Source of the DNA: JANXQZ01 sp038225555
GTDB taxonomy: Bacteria > Acidobacteriota > Terriglobia > Bryobacterales > Bryobacteraceae
Direction of reading: 5' to 3'
Length of the DNA: 64,000 bases
Assembly (NCBI GenBank): GCA_038225555.1
Contig: JBBRRB010000009.1
Location: forward strand, 1-64,000
The translations under genes were made by a program, and so were the position numbers. The notes under the pieces are model-generated. The model searched no databases. It had not been told where the DNA came from and worked only from the letters and a program-made list of their open reading frames with translations. Shown one piece after another: positions 27,401 to 34,788 of this stretch. Positions within the stretch are counted from its first letter, which is position 1, and each line of letters starts with the position of its first letter.

Positions 27401-27980
27401 GCGGGTGATTTATTTCGCTGGTTATAAGAAAATGATCGATCGCTACAAGGTTGAGGAGATCGAGAAGGCGGCCGACACCGTTGTGTGGTGCTCCGATCAA
27501 GCGCCTGGGTTCCAGCCAACGCGGCTCGGTGATAAGGCCTTTGTTGGCAACATCGTGCAAGCCATGGCGGCCTATGGTCGCGGGGAGCTGGGCGAGATTC
27601 CGATTTCGCTCAGTGAAGTGGATCGACTGGTCGCCATCGGTTCGGACGGCATGATGCGAGCCGTGGCGCACGCGAGACATGGAGTGCTGGCACCCTATTT
27701 GAACCCGGCCCACAAGGGAATCGGCAGCATCAACTCTCCAATGCAGTGCATGATGAAGGAGATCTGCGCTCAGTGCCTGCAGCAGCATAAGGATCCGATT
27801 ACCGGCGAGGAGATTGTGGTTTTCTCTTGCTTTAATCAGGATCAATCGCTGGATCGGGTCGATTTCGACAATCTGAGATCGCGCTTGGCCCAAAATAGCG
27901 TTCAGGAGAAGTTGACACGGCAATGGATCGAGGCCTGCTTGCAGCAGGTGGGTGCCAGGCCGGTGCTGACTGCTCAGTAA
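24462..27980 (+). CDS. Large iron-sulfur flavoprotein with fused GltD/NfnB-like and PyrK/NfnA-like modules
   Basis: The protein has 1172 residues. Residues 1 to about 230 are an extra N-terminal region with no family that I recognise. A Cys-rich region follows (YCIKCHNQAKDSC, GCPLDE, RICNDCMKACVYQKQEPVDIPQVE), resembling the [4Fe-4S] part of GltD-like proteins. Next come an FAD-binding motif VAGLGPAGFTLAHHL (about 380) and an NAD(P) motif VVVIGGGLTAVDTATES (about 565). From about 840 to the end lies a PyrK/FNR-like module (FKPGQFYRLQNFE, LVGGGLGNAVLFSIGQ) with terminal Cys residues in MQCMMKEICAQCLQQ and VVFSCF for a Fe-S cluster. The order matches NfnB followed by NfnA, the bifurcating ferredoxin:NADP oxidoreductase, joined in one chain. 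Activity is inferred only. Confidence 0.7.
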   Translation: MDHPRIPLALAFDFAFEDLYRQEGLARLDGVFVEHLKASDVTLYNRLMTERAAADSTPSKERSELIIELAPHLEDFIGELFGISAEIRALQTRHDQAAPLYTIKRKFVQRKALTGMTKERAEAIDGPALANQFEAQSGEPLTERSFTAHVSAWLDSEKDYPNELALAAQYAAWATLSDAGKSKHKQGIVFKAPQKLDMLHLVPVETIQIGGISRFRLPDHDLRHREGFALTDPGMDLTHALDQANYCIKCHNQAKDSCRTGLKEKNSEFKKSVFGVTLAGCPLDEKISEMNVVKQKGNTIGALAIVTIDNPMTAGTGHRICNDCMKACVYQKQEPVDIPQVETRTLKDVLDLPWGFEIYSLLTRWNPLNFARPVPRPASGYKVLVAGLGPAGFTLAHHLMNDGHVVVGIDGLKIEPLPEQVSGVDPHGRRTGFRPIRDIAELWEPLDDRVMAGFGGVAEYGITVRWDKNFLKVIRLLLERRQEFSMFGGVRFGGTITIDSAFELGFDHIALCAGAGRPTVIPMKNGLTKGVRQASDFLMALQLTGAGKTNSVANLQIRMPVVVIGGGLTAVDTATESMAYYPLQVEKFLDRYEKLAVEKSERELRTGWTPEETETADEFLSHARAIRAERLRASHEGSEPDLIRLMNSWGGVTLAYRRRLIDSPSYTLNHEEVAKALEEGVQFAECLNPLAVDVDHYGAAVALQLKQLQFEPEMSKMVPTGEIVTLPARSIIVAAGTQPNTVLGREDPANVFLDGRYFQAVDEEGNPVKPEKLAKPSVAHVLMSVRADGRGISFFGDLHPSFAGNVVKAMGGAKQGYPVVSHFLARRAPSEPSPEQLTELLNEELRATVTDVIRLTPDIVEVVVKAPMAARAFKPGQFYRLQNFETLAGQVKGTTLAMEGLALTGASVDYEKGLLSTIVLELGGSSDLCVLLKPGEPVVLMGPTGTATETPGGETALLVGGGLGNAVLFSIGQTLRANGSRVIYFAGYKKMIDRYKVEEIEKAADTVVWCSDQAPGFQPTRLGDKAFVGNIVQAMAAYGRGELGEIPISLSEVDRLVAIGSDGMMRAVAHARHGVLAPYLNPAHKGIGSINSPMQCMMKEICAQCLQQHKDPITGEEIVVFSCFNQDQSLDRVDFDNLRSRLAQNSVQEKLTRQWIEACLQQVGARPVLTAQ

Positions 27981-27986
27981 TCCCGC

Positions 27987-29618
27987 TTAAAAGTATTCGC
28001 TGGCCAGAGCTGGCTCCAAGGACAACGCGCTTTGCCAAGCCTCCCTGCTTTGCTCCGGGTGTCCCAGAACTTGGAGAGTATGCCCCAAGTTGAGCAGGCC
28101 TTCTGAAAACGTTGGCTTCCTGCTAATTGCCCGGCGATAGGATTGAGCCGCAGCTTCGAATTGGCCCGCTCCAAATTGCAGCACCCCCAGGTTGTAGCAG
28201 AGTTCGGGCGTAGTGTGACCGAGATCCGCCAGTTCCGCTTCCAACTCGGGAGCCTGATCGAGATTCCCGATTGCCAGAGCGAGAGCCGCCCGGCATTGCA
28301 GGGCTGAAACGAAGGACGGATCGATGCGCAGCGCCTCCTCAAAATTTAGCGTAGCGGATTGTGTGTTGCCGGCTGACCAGTGTGCCAAGCCAAGAAGGAC
28401 ATGCGCCTCGGGCCAGCACGAGCGGTTCTTGACACAGGTTTGCAAGGCTTCTATGCTGCCTGTCCAGTCCTTAAGTCGGATGCGGTTATATCCAAGGTGA
28501 AAGAAAACCTCGGGACGCGCTTGACTCGTTTCTGCGAGTCGGCTCAGATTTTCCGCCGCGTTCCCGAAGTCCTCCTGAGCTTCGCAAAGAATTGCCATGT
28601 TCCAAAGGGTGGCGGGGTCATCGCTCTGCAGTTCAAGCGCTTTGGCAAACAAAACCCGCGCGTCGGCCAAGTCTCCCCGATTTAGAAAAAGGCATCCGAG
28701 GTTAGTGGGGGGCTCTATCCGTGCCGGATTGATTCCCATCGCTTCCCGATACCCGCGTTCAGCCTCTGCCTGCAAGCCCTGTGCATGGCTGGCGAGTGCA
28801 AAATTGAACCAGGCTTCGTACGACCGGGGTTCGACGTCGAGGAAATCACTGATTCGGCTAAGCGCGGATTCATGATGGCCCTCAGCGAGGTCGGCCGTAA
28901 TTAGGCCAGCGAGGGCCTGCCGAGACCTCGTGCGCACTTTAAGCAGATACTCGGAGAAGTGCCGCAAGGCCGCTATGTCGCGTTCTTCAGCGGCGATCGC
29001 GATCAGGTTGGCGAGAATATCCGCGTTGCTGGGATCGTTGGCCAGCAATTCCTCATAGGCCGGCTTGGCTTGATTGGAGCGTGAGAGGATCTGCAATGCC
29101 TGGGCTCTCCCCTGGAGCGCATGTGGATCGTTGGGAATCGCACGGAGGTGATCCTCAAACATCTCGAGCGCTTGCTCCGCCTTGCGGAGGTGCAGCAGGC
29201 ACCATGCCAGACCCACACTCGCCTCCCGCAAATTGGGATGGATTCGCAGGGCGCTCTCGAAGGCCTCCATGGCCTCGTTGTATCGCCCAAGTTGTCTCAG
29301 GCAGACTCCGATGTTGTAGAGCAGCGCCGGGTGCTCCCCTCGCTCTTCGATAAGCAAACGATAGAGGGCTAAGGCTTCTGCGGGTTGACCCGCGCGAAAC
29401 TGGGAAAGAGCTTCTTCCCTCAAGGGATCGGCAGGCGTATCCGCTAATGGCTCGGGGACGACAATTTCTTCAAGCTGCGGTTCTGCTTCTACGTTGGCTG
29501 GAGGCTCAGGCTCAGAAACTTCAACCGCAGGCACCTCAACTGCAGGCACTTCGAACAAGGCCGCAACAAGCTTGTCGTCGACAAACCACAACCACCGATC
29601 TTCCGTTAAATCTGACAT
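27987..29618 (-). CDS. Tetratricopeptide repeat protein
   Basis: The protein has 543 residues. After an acidic, Pro/Glu-rich N-terminus (VPAVEVPAVEVSEPEPPANVEAEPQ, cut here into its two repeats of VPAVEV and the following tract) come about a dozen TPR units from residue 65 to the end, for example PALLYNIGVCLRQLGRYNEA, EAWFNFALASHAQGLQAEAE and EGLLNLGHTLQVLGHPEQS. There is no signal peptide. TPR arrays mediate protein contacts. It starts 4 bp after the stop of the zinc-ribbon gene, so the two form an operon and possibly a complex. The 3' end converges on the NfnAB-like gene with a 6-bp gap. Confidence 0.88.
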   Translation of the reverse strand: MSDLTEDRWLWFVDDKLVAALFEVPAVEVPAVEVSEPEPPANVEAEPQLEEIVVPEPLADTPADPLREEALSQFRAGQPAEALALYRLLIEERGEHPALLYNIGVCLRQLGRYNEAMEAFESALRIHPNLREASVGLAWCLLHLRKAEQALEMFEDHLRAIPNDPHALQGRAQALQILSRSNQAKPAYEELLANDPSNADILANLIAIAAEERDIAALRHFSEYLLKVRTRSRQALAGLITADLAEGHHESALSRISDFLDVEPRSYEAWFNFALASHAQGLQAEAERGYREAMGINPARIEPPTNLGCLFLNRGDLADARVLFAKALELQSDDPATLWNMAILCEAQEDFGNAAENLSRLAETSQARPEVFFHLGYNRIRLKDWTGSIEALQTCVKNRSCWPEAHVLLGLAHWSAGNTQSATLNFEEALRIDPSFVSALQCRAALALAIGNLDQAPELEAELADLGHTTPELCYNLGVLQFGAGQFEAAAQSYRRAISRKPTFSEGLLNLGHTLQVLGHPEQSREAWQSALSLEPALASEYF

Positions 29619-29622
29619 GAAA

Positions 29623-30846
29623 TCATCGCTTAATATACTTCCTGAGAGAGCCCCACAGGGAATGGGACCGATCCGGCTCGGATTCAGCTGGCGATTGCAG
29701 GATCGAGGGCATGGCCGGAGCGCTCCGCCGCCTGGTTGCGGGGATTGTGGGCAATTTTGGTCTCGGCTTTTCCGGGCTCATACCTGACCCGTTGCCCGAA
29801 TCCGCCTCCACCGGTGCGACAAGCTTTTCGGCAACTGGTTTCTCCGTCGGCTTTGAAGCATTCGCCGAACGTGTCTCGACCGCGTTCCGGGGCGGCAGCG
29901 GTGGGGCTGCGGCCATGCGTAAGGCTTCCAAACTGCTGCTGGCAGTCGGTTCGCTAGGGGCCGCCGAACGGATATTCAGAGGTGCGAATGTGCTGACTAT
30001 CGCGGAAGACTCCCAAAGACGCGCATCGACCGTCGAGGGAATCGGTTGCTCTTGCGCTGAAGGGAGGTGCAACGGCAACTCGTCGGCAAGCACATCCAGC
30101 TCAGGCGACCCAAATAGCATGACGGCGAAACGAAAATCCTCAAATTTCGCAAACTGTTCTGGCACTGCGCTAGGCTTGCCGGTGAATTGTAGAGGATCTA
30201 TGCTTGTCGATGGACGAATAGGTAAACCTGCGATCGGGCGAGGATTGATCGAAATATCGCAATTAGGGTGAGTGGCAGGGAGAATCTCAGCGGGGCTGTA
30301 CAACACAGGTCTGATCAAGACAGATCCGGCCAGGCCCGGCAGCATGTGATTTTGAACCATTGACGCAAGTGGCGGATCTTGCGATTCGGCGAGGACTGGC
30401 GTCCAAGTCGGCTTTTGCAAAACGGGAGCCGATACCGCCGCTTCGATCGTCGTAGCAGGTGGCTCAACGAGCGAACCCTGCGCCACGCGAGGCTTTCTAA
30501 TCAAGAATGACGCCGCTGATGGAGGAGGCGCTTCGGGAGGGGGTGCCTCCAGCATCCGAGACTTGGGAGTTGATAAATCGCCCCAGCGCTGATGCAGGCC
30601 TGTCCTGCGCGCCTCGGGCAAAGTCTTAGCGTCCTGACGGTCTCCGCTGGCTAGTTGAAGGGTCGAAGCATTAGAAGCAGGACTACGCACCTCATCGGTC
30701 TTGGTCTGGGCTGCAATCAGGCGCGTTAGCGCTAATTTATTGAATTCTTCGTGGTAGCTCTGTTTGTGAGCGTCGGAGCAGAATTCACCGCTTCCGGTAA
30801 GCCTTCGGAACAGGGCGAGTTGCTTGCCGCAATAAAGGCATCGCAT
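29623..30846 (-). CDS. Zinc-ribbon protein with Pro-rich low-complexity body
   Basis: The protein has 407 residues. The N-terminus MRCLYCGKQLALFRRL and FCSDAHKQSYHEEFNKLALTRL has a treble-clef or zinc-ribbon pattern (C-x2-C ... C-x3-H). The rest is Pro/Ala/Ser-rich and probably disordered, with motifs such as PPPEAPPPSAASFLIRKPR and a basic end (LWGSLRKYIKR). No signal peptide. It is followed by the TPR gene at 4 bp. The combination suggests a cytoplasmic adaptor and scaffold pair; the process is unknown. It is divergent from the roadblock gene. Confidence 0.65.
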   Translation of the reverse strand: MRCLYCGKQLALFRRLTGSGEFCSDAHKQSYHEEFNKLALTRLIAAQTKTDEVRSPASNASTLQLASGDRQDAKTLPEARRTGLHQRWGDLSTPKSRMLEAPPPEAPPPSAASFLIRKPRVAQGSLVEPPATTIEAAVSAPVLQKPTWTPVLAESQDPPLASMVQNHMLPGLAGSVLIRPVLYSPAEILPATHPNCDISINPRPIAGLPIRPSTSIDPLQFTGKPSAVPEQFAKFEDFRFAVMLFGSPELDVLADELPLHLPSAQEQPIPSTVDARLWESSAIVSTFAPLNIRSAAPSEPTASSSLEALRMAAAPPLPPRNAVETRSANASKPTEKPVAEKLVAPVEADSGNGSGMSPEKPRPKLPTIPATRRRSAPAMPSILQSPAESEPDRSHSLWGSLRKYIKR

Positions 30847-31031
30847 ATTAGCTTAATCGGCTGAGTCCCATGAACACCTTAGGCCAAAAATGCAAGCCGG
30901 CGTATTTCAATGTTCTCATCCTTAGATCGCTTGCAGCCTGGGACCTATCCCGCTAAAGTTTCGCGCCTATCGGACGATCATAGTCTCAGGCCACCAGTGC
31001 GGTGCCGATTGACGTAATATGAGGAGTCCAC

Positions 31032-31397
31032 ATGGTTAAACACGACGTATTGAAAAATCACCTGGAAAATCTGCGCAATGCCATTCCCGAGCTTCGGGGT
31101 GTGTTGCTGGCATCGAATGAGGGTTTGCCGGTAGCGCATTCGCTCTCGAATGGAACTGACCCGAACCGGGTCGCAGCCATGGCAGCAGCGGCAACGAGTC
31201 TCGGTCGCCGCATTAGCGAAAGCATTGCAACAGGCCAGCTTTCGGAAGTGACGGTTCGCGGCGACGATGGAATGCTGTTCGTTTATGCTGCTGGACCCAA
31301 GGCCGTTCTAGCCGTCATGGGTCCGATGGGGTCGAATGCCGGACTCATTCATCTTGAGGCCAGAAGCACGGCGAAAGAGATCGAAGCTTTGTTCTAG
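31032..31397 (+). CDS. Roadblock/LC7 domain protein
   Basis: The protein has 121 residues covering one roadblock/LC7 domain: LRNAIPELRGVLLASNEGLPVAHSL, AAMAAAATSLGRRISESI, LSEVTVRGDDGMLFVYAAGPKAVLAVMG. In bacteria such proteins (MglB type) regulate small Ras-like GTPases that control polarity and motility; no GTPase gene is visible here. A strong ribosome binding site, GAGGAG, lies five bases before the ATG. It is divergent from the zinc-ribbon/TPR pair and convergent with the ABC ATPase (3-bp gap). Confidence 0.88.
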   Translation: MVKHDVLKNHLENLRNAIPELRGVLLASNEGLPVAHSLSNGTDPNRVAAMAAAATSLGRRISESIATGQLSEVTVRGDDGMLFVYAAGPKAVLAVMGPMGSNAGLIHLEARSTAKEIEALF

Positions 31398-31400
31398 GCC

Positions 31401-32138
31401 CTACTTAATTTTCTCGTCTCGTTCCACTTTGCCGTCTCTGATATGGATTACGCGATGGGCGTGCAGGGCGATGTCGTGCTCGTGGGTAACCAGGACAATC
31501 GTATTGCCCTGCTGATAAAGACGTTCGAAAAGGGCCATGATCTCGACGCCGGTGGCGGAATCGAGTGCACCCGTGGGTTCGTCAGCCAACAGGATTGACG
31601 GGCCGTTCACTAAAGCCCGAGCCACTGCAACACGCTGACGCTGTCCGCCAGATAACTCGTTGGGTTTGTGGAACATGCGCTGTTCCAGATCGACGGAGCG
31701 CAAAGCTGCCTTGGCTCTCTCCATGCGCGTTTCAGCTGGCAGGCCGGCGTAGATGAGCGGCAGTTCTACGTTATGCAATGCGGTCGCGCGCGATAACAGA
31801 TTGAAAGTTTGAAAAACGAACCCGATTTCCTTGTTGCGGATCCGGGCCAACTCGTCATCTGTCATTTCGCTGACTAGGTTCCCGTTAAGGTAGTACAGTC
31901 CCTTAGTAGGAGTGTCCAGACAGCCGATCAAGTTCATCAGGGTAGACTTTCCCGACCCTGAAGGTCCCATAATCGCCACGTACTCGCCGCGCCGGATCTC
32001 CAGGTCCACCCCCGAAACCGCGTGAATCTCCTGATCGCCCATGATGTAGGTTTTCCAGAGATCAAATGTCCGGATAACGATCCCATCCTGCTTAAGCTGT
32101 GCGCCGCGGCTGACCAGTTCCTGAGTAGCAGTCGCCAT
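31401..32138 (-). CDS. MacB/LolD-type ABC transporter ATP-binding protein
   Basis: The protein has 245 residues, an ATPase domain alone. Walker A is GPSGSGKSTLMNLIG, the Q-loop FVFQTFNLLSRATALHNVELPL, the signature LSGGQRQRVAVARAL and Walker B ILLADEPTGALDSATG, with the H-loop LVTHEHD. This is the MacB/LolD/FtsE class, which works with FtsX-like permeases to move lipoproteins, antibiotics or peptides. The ATG follows the adaptor stop directly. No permease gene follows; the next gene is convergent. Confidence 0.92.
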   Translation of the reverse strand: MATATQELVSRGAQLKQDGIVIRTFDLWKTYIMGDQEIHAVSGVDLEIRRGEYVAIMGPSGSGKSTLMNLIGCLDTPTKGLYYLNGNLVSEMTDDELARIRNKEIGFVFQTFNLLSRATALHNVELPLIYAGLPAETRMERAKAALRSVDLEQRMFHKPNELSGGQRQRVAVARALVNGPSILLADEPTGALDSATGVEIMALFERLYQQGNTIVLVTHEHDIALHAHRVIHIRDGKVERDEKIK

Positions 32139-33557
32139 TTAGCCTTCAGCCTTTACAGGAGCCTTGTTATCGATCTTGATTTTGGCTTCGTTTCGCAAAG
32201 TGCGAATGACTTTATAACTTCCGGTGATGATTTGGTCGCCATCGCTCAGACCCTTGAGCACCTCGATATCAGTGGCGCCCGTGATTCCAGTTTCAACCTT
32301 CTGAAACTCGGCTTTACCGTTCTTGATCAAAAACACGCCCTGAATTTCTTCTTTTTTGGCTTTCTCAGCAACCGGATCAAGCCTTGCCGCTGCTTGCACC
32401 CCACCTTTGGGCTGCGGCTCCAAATCCCCCTTTTGCCGAACAGTAAGAGCCTGAATTGGAATTGTCACTGCTTTTGGCCGTGTCGCGGTAACAATCTTTC
32501 CTGTACAGGAAAGACCCGGGCGAATGTCCGCCGGGGGGTTGTCGAGCGCGATCACCACTTTGAAATCCTTCGCTTCTTGACTGGAGACAGCGCTTTGCGA
32601 TGCAGCCACGCCAGTGGAGCGAAGAATCGCCGTGTTTCCGATTTCCACCACATGCCCCTTGAAGGTGTGATTGGGTATAGCGTCGATGGTGACGTCCGCC
32701 ATTTGGTCCAGCTTTACGTTGACGATGTCGGTCTCATCCACCTTGACTTCAGCAGTAATCAGTGACATATCTGCCACCGTCATGATCGTGCTACCGGGCG
32801 AACTCTGAATTCCCTGAACCACGGTTTCACCAACGCGCACCGGAAGATTGGTGACAATCCCGTCAAGCGGGGCCTGAACCAAGTGCTTTTCGAGCACATC
32901 GTTTATGCGCGTGAGACCCGCCTGCGCTTGAGTTATGCGGCGTTGGGCCGATGTGACTTGCTGCCTTGACTGGGCTTCCTGAGACCGGGCCTGAGCGATG
33001 CGTGTCTCCGCCTCGGTTACCGAAGCGCGAGCGGTGTCGTAATCCGCATGCTTCTGGTCATAATCCTGCTTGGCTACCAGTTTATCTTTGAAAAGTTGTT
33101 GATAACGCTCAAGATTAAGCTTGGTGCGCTCCAGTTCCGTTTTTGCGCGTTCCAATCCGGCTTCCGCCGTCTGGATGGCGTCGGTCAGAGCGCGCGTGCC
33201 TGCTTCGGAAGCGGCGGAATCGGCAAAGGCAGTGTTGATGGCTGCCTTTTGCGCTTGAACATCGGCACCTGCCTGGGTGGACTCAATCTTCGCGACTACT
33301 TGCCCGCGGCGAACGTGATCGCCTTCCTTGACGAAAATCTCGGTGATCGGGCCCATGGCATTCGCGCCAAGGTTAATATAGTTCTTTGGTTTTATCTCGC
33401 CGGACGCGGTGACGACAGATGTCAAATCCTGGCGGACCACTTTTCCGGTTTGGACTGTTACAATGCCGCGCTCATTCAACTTGATGCTGGCAAAGACTCC
33501 CCCGCTGATCAGGAGCACAAGCAGAACGATAACTGCAATCTTCCATTTTCGCTTCAC
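32139..33557 (-). CDS. MacA-like periplasmic adaptor (membrane fusion protein)
   Basis: The protein has 472 residues. An N-terminal membrane anchor (IAVIVLLVLLISGGVFASI) is followed by a lipoyl half (GAMGPITEIFVKEGDHVRRGQVVAKIES), a long coiled-coil hairpin of about 120 residues (SEAGTRALTDAIQTAEAGLE onward to TRINDVLEK), the second lipoyl half (VQAPLDGIVTNLPVRVGETV) and beta-barrel and proximal domains (DIRPGLSCTGKIVTATRPKA). It would bridge an inner-membrane transporter and an outer-membrane channel. A 30-residue insert near 385-410 (KGGVQAAARLDPVAEKAKKE) is unusual. The following ATPase gene is adjacent; no permease or TolC is seen. Confidence 0.9.
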   Translation of the reverse strand: MKRKWKIAVIVLLVLLISGGVFASIKLNERGIVTVQTGKVVRQDLTSVVTASGEIKPKNYINLGANAMGPITEIFVKEGDHVRRGQVVAKIESTQAGADVQAQKAAINTAFADSAASEAGTRALTDAIQTAEAGLERAKTELERTKLNLERYQQLFKDKLVAKQDYDQKHADYDTARASVTEAETRIAQARSQEAQSRQQVTSAQRRITQAQAGLTRINDVLEKHLVQAPLDGIVTNLPVRVGETVVQGIQSSPGSTIMTVADMSLITAEVKVDETDIVNVKLDQMADVTIDAIPNHTFKGHVVEIGNTAILRSTGVAASQSAVSSQEAKDFKVVIALDNPPADIRPGLSCTGKIVTATRPKAVTIPIQALTVRQKGDLEPQPKGGVQAAARLDPVAEKAKKEEIQGVFLIKNGKAEFQKVETGITGATDIEVLKGLSDGDQIITGSYKVIRTLRNEAKIKIDNKAPVKAEG

Positions 33558-33653
33558 AAACTCGATCTCCCGTCCGAAATAGACGTAACTTTCGCCCGAT
33601 TTGTTCTGTTCAAATCATGGTATCACGCAAGATTCGCCGTCGAACCAAGAAGC

Positions 33654-33923
33654 TTAGCGTTTCAACCACGTCACTTTTGTTGGCATGGAGCGTTCGCAGG
33701 CCATGCTGTCGGTTACACCGGATGCGATCAGCGCGCACGCATTCGAGGTCGCTGTTCGCAACGCATGCTCTTCAGAATCGGCAGCAGCCGTGCGGCATTG
33801 GGATTGGCCCCGGAAAGTGATGCAAACCTCTACCCGGAACTGCGCCAAGTTCATGGATGAGTAAACGATCACGCCTAAGACGGCCAGGACAAATAGCACG
33901 CCAAGAATAGCGGTGCGGCTCAT
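33654..33923 (-). CDS. Small single-pass membrane protein
   Basis: The protein has 89 residues from ATG 33923, whose bases overlap the accA stop (ATGA). One N-terminal transmembrane helix (TAILGVLFVLAVLGVIVYSS) is followed by an extracytoplasmic part with four Cys (EVCITFRGQSQCRTAAA, NACALIASG, ACERSMP), which could form two disulfides. No family is recognised. It is the last gene of the dnaE-accA run. Confidence 0.65.
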   Translation of the reverse strand: MSRTAILGVLFVLAVLGVIVYSSMNLAQFRVEVCITFRGQSQCRTAAADSEEHALRTATSNACALIASGVTDSMACERSMPTKVTWLKR

Positions 33924-34768
33924 GCGCTCTCCGTGAAAAAGTTCCCCATGCGGCGGAATTTCAAGTAGCGGTCGTCGATCAGTTGTTGCGGTGAAAGTGC
34001 TGCGAGCTCGGAAAGCGTCTTGAGCAGAGGCGCTTTCATGCATTCCGCGGCTCCGTCATGATCGTCCTGAGCTCCTCCTTGAGGCTCTGGAATAATCCCG
34101 TCAATCAACTGGAGTTCAAGCAGGTCTGGGGCGGTTAATTTCAGCGCCCGAGCAGCCTCGGGTGCCTTGCCCGAATCCCGATAGATAATTGTCGCGCAAC
34201 TTTCGGGTGTAATAACGCTGTAATAGGCGTTCTCAAGCATGAACACCCGGTTGGCGATGCCCATCCCGAGCGCCCCCCCGCTACCCCCCTCGCCAATCAC
34301 GATGGTGATGATGGGCACGCTGAATCGCGCCATTTCACGCAGGTTTAAAGCAATGGCCTCAGCCTGCCCGCGCTCCTCGGCGTCGATACCCGGGTAAGCG
34401 CCCTGGGTATCGAGAAAAGTGACGATTGGGCGGTTGAATTTGGCTGCAAGCTGCATGAGGCGGAGCGCCTTGCGATAGCCCTCCGGCTTAGGCATGCCAA
34501 AGTTGCGGAGCAGTTTTTGCTTGGTATCGCGGCCCTTTTGCTGGCCGATTGCCATGACCGGTATTCCCTCGAAATATCCCATGCCGCCCACGATCGCCTT
34601 GTCATCCCCAAAAAATCGATCTCCGTGCAACTCGCTAAAGTTTGTGAATAGCCGGTCGATATAGTCAAGTGTGTGAGGGCGCTTGGGATGACGCGCGAGC
34701 TGCACGCGATCCCAGGAGGGATTAGGCGGCTGCTCGGACGGAGGAAAGGGTTGTGAAGGGTCGGACAT
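33920..34768 (-). CDS. accA: Acetyl-CoA carboxylase carboxyltransferase subunit alpha
   Basis: The protein has 282 residues, shorter than the 310-320 of E. coli because the N-terminal helical extension is reduced. AccA with AccD transfers carboxyl from biotin to acetyl-CoA, the first step of fatty-acid synthesis. Motifs: VQLARHPKRPHTLDYIDRLF, GQQKGRDTKQKLLRNFGMP, FLDTQGAYPGIDAEERGQAE, IGEGGSGGALGMGIANRVFM and SPESCATI-like ITPESCATIIYRDSGKA. It follows dnaE by 20 bp and overlaps the small membrane protein, so cotranscription is likely. accD is not in the window. Confidence 0.96.
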   Translation of the reverse strand: MSDPSQPFPPSEQPPNPSWDRVQLARHPKRPHTLDYIDRLFTNFSELHGDRFFGDDKAIVGGMGYFEGIPVMAIGQQKGRDTKQKLLRNFGMPKPEGYRKALRLMQLAAKFNRPIVTFLDTQGAYPGIDAEERGQAEAIALNLREMARFSVPIITIVIGEGGSGGALGMGIANRVFMLENAYYSVITPESCATIIYRDSGKAPEAARALKLTAPDLLELQLIDGIIPEPQGGAQDDHDGAAECMKAPLLKTLSELAALSPQQLIDDRYLKFRRMGNFFTESA

Positions 34769-34788
34769 GATTTGATTTAAAGTTGAAG

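Noticed and set aside
33048..33860. Plus-strand frame of 270 codons opposite the MacA-like gene
   Set aside because: Antisense of a clear adaptor gene, no domain or ribosome binding site.
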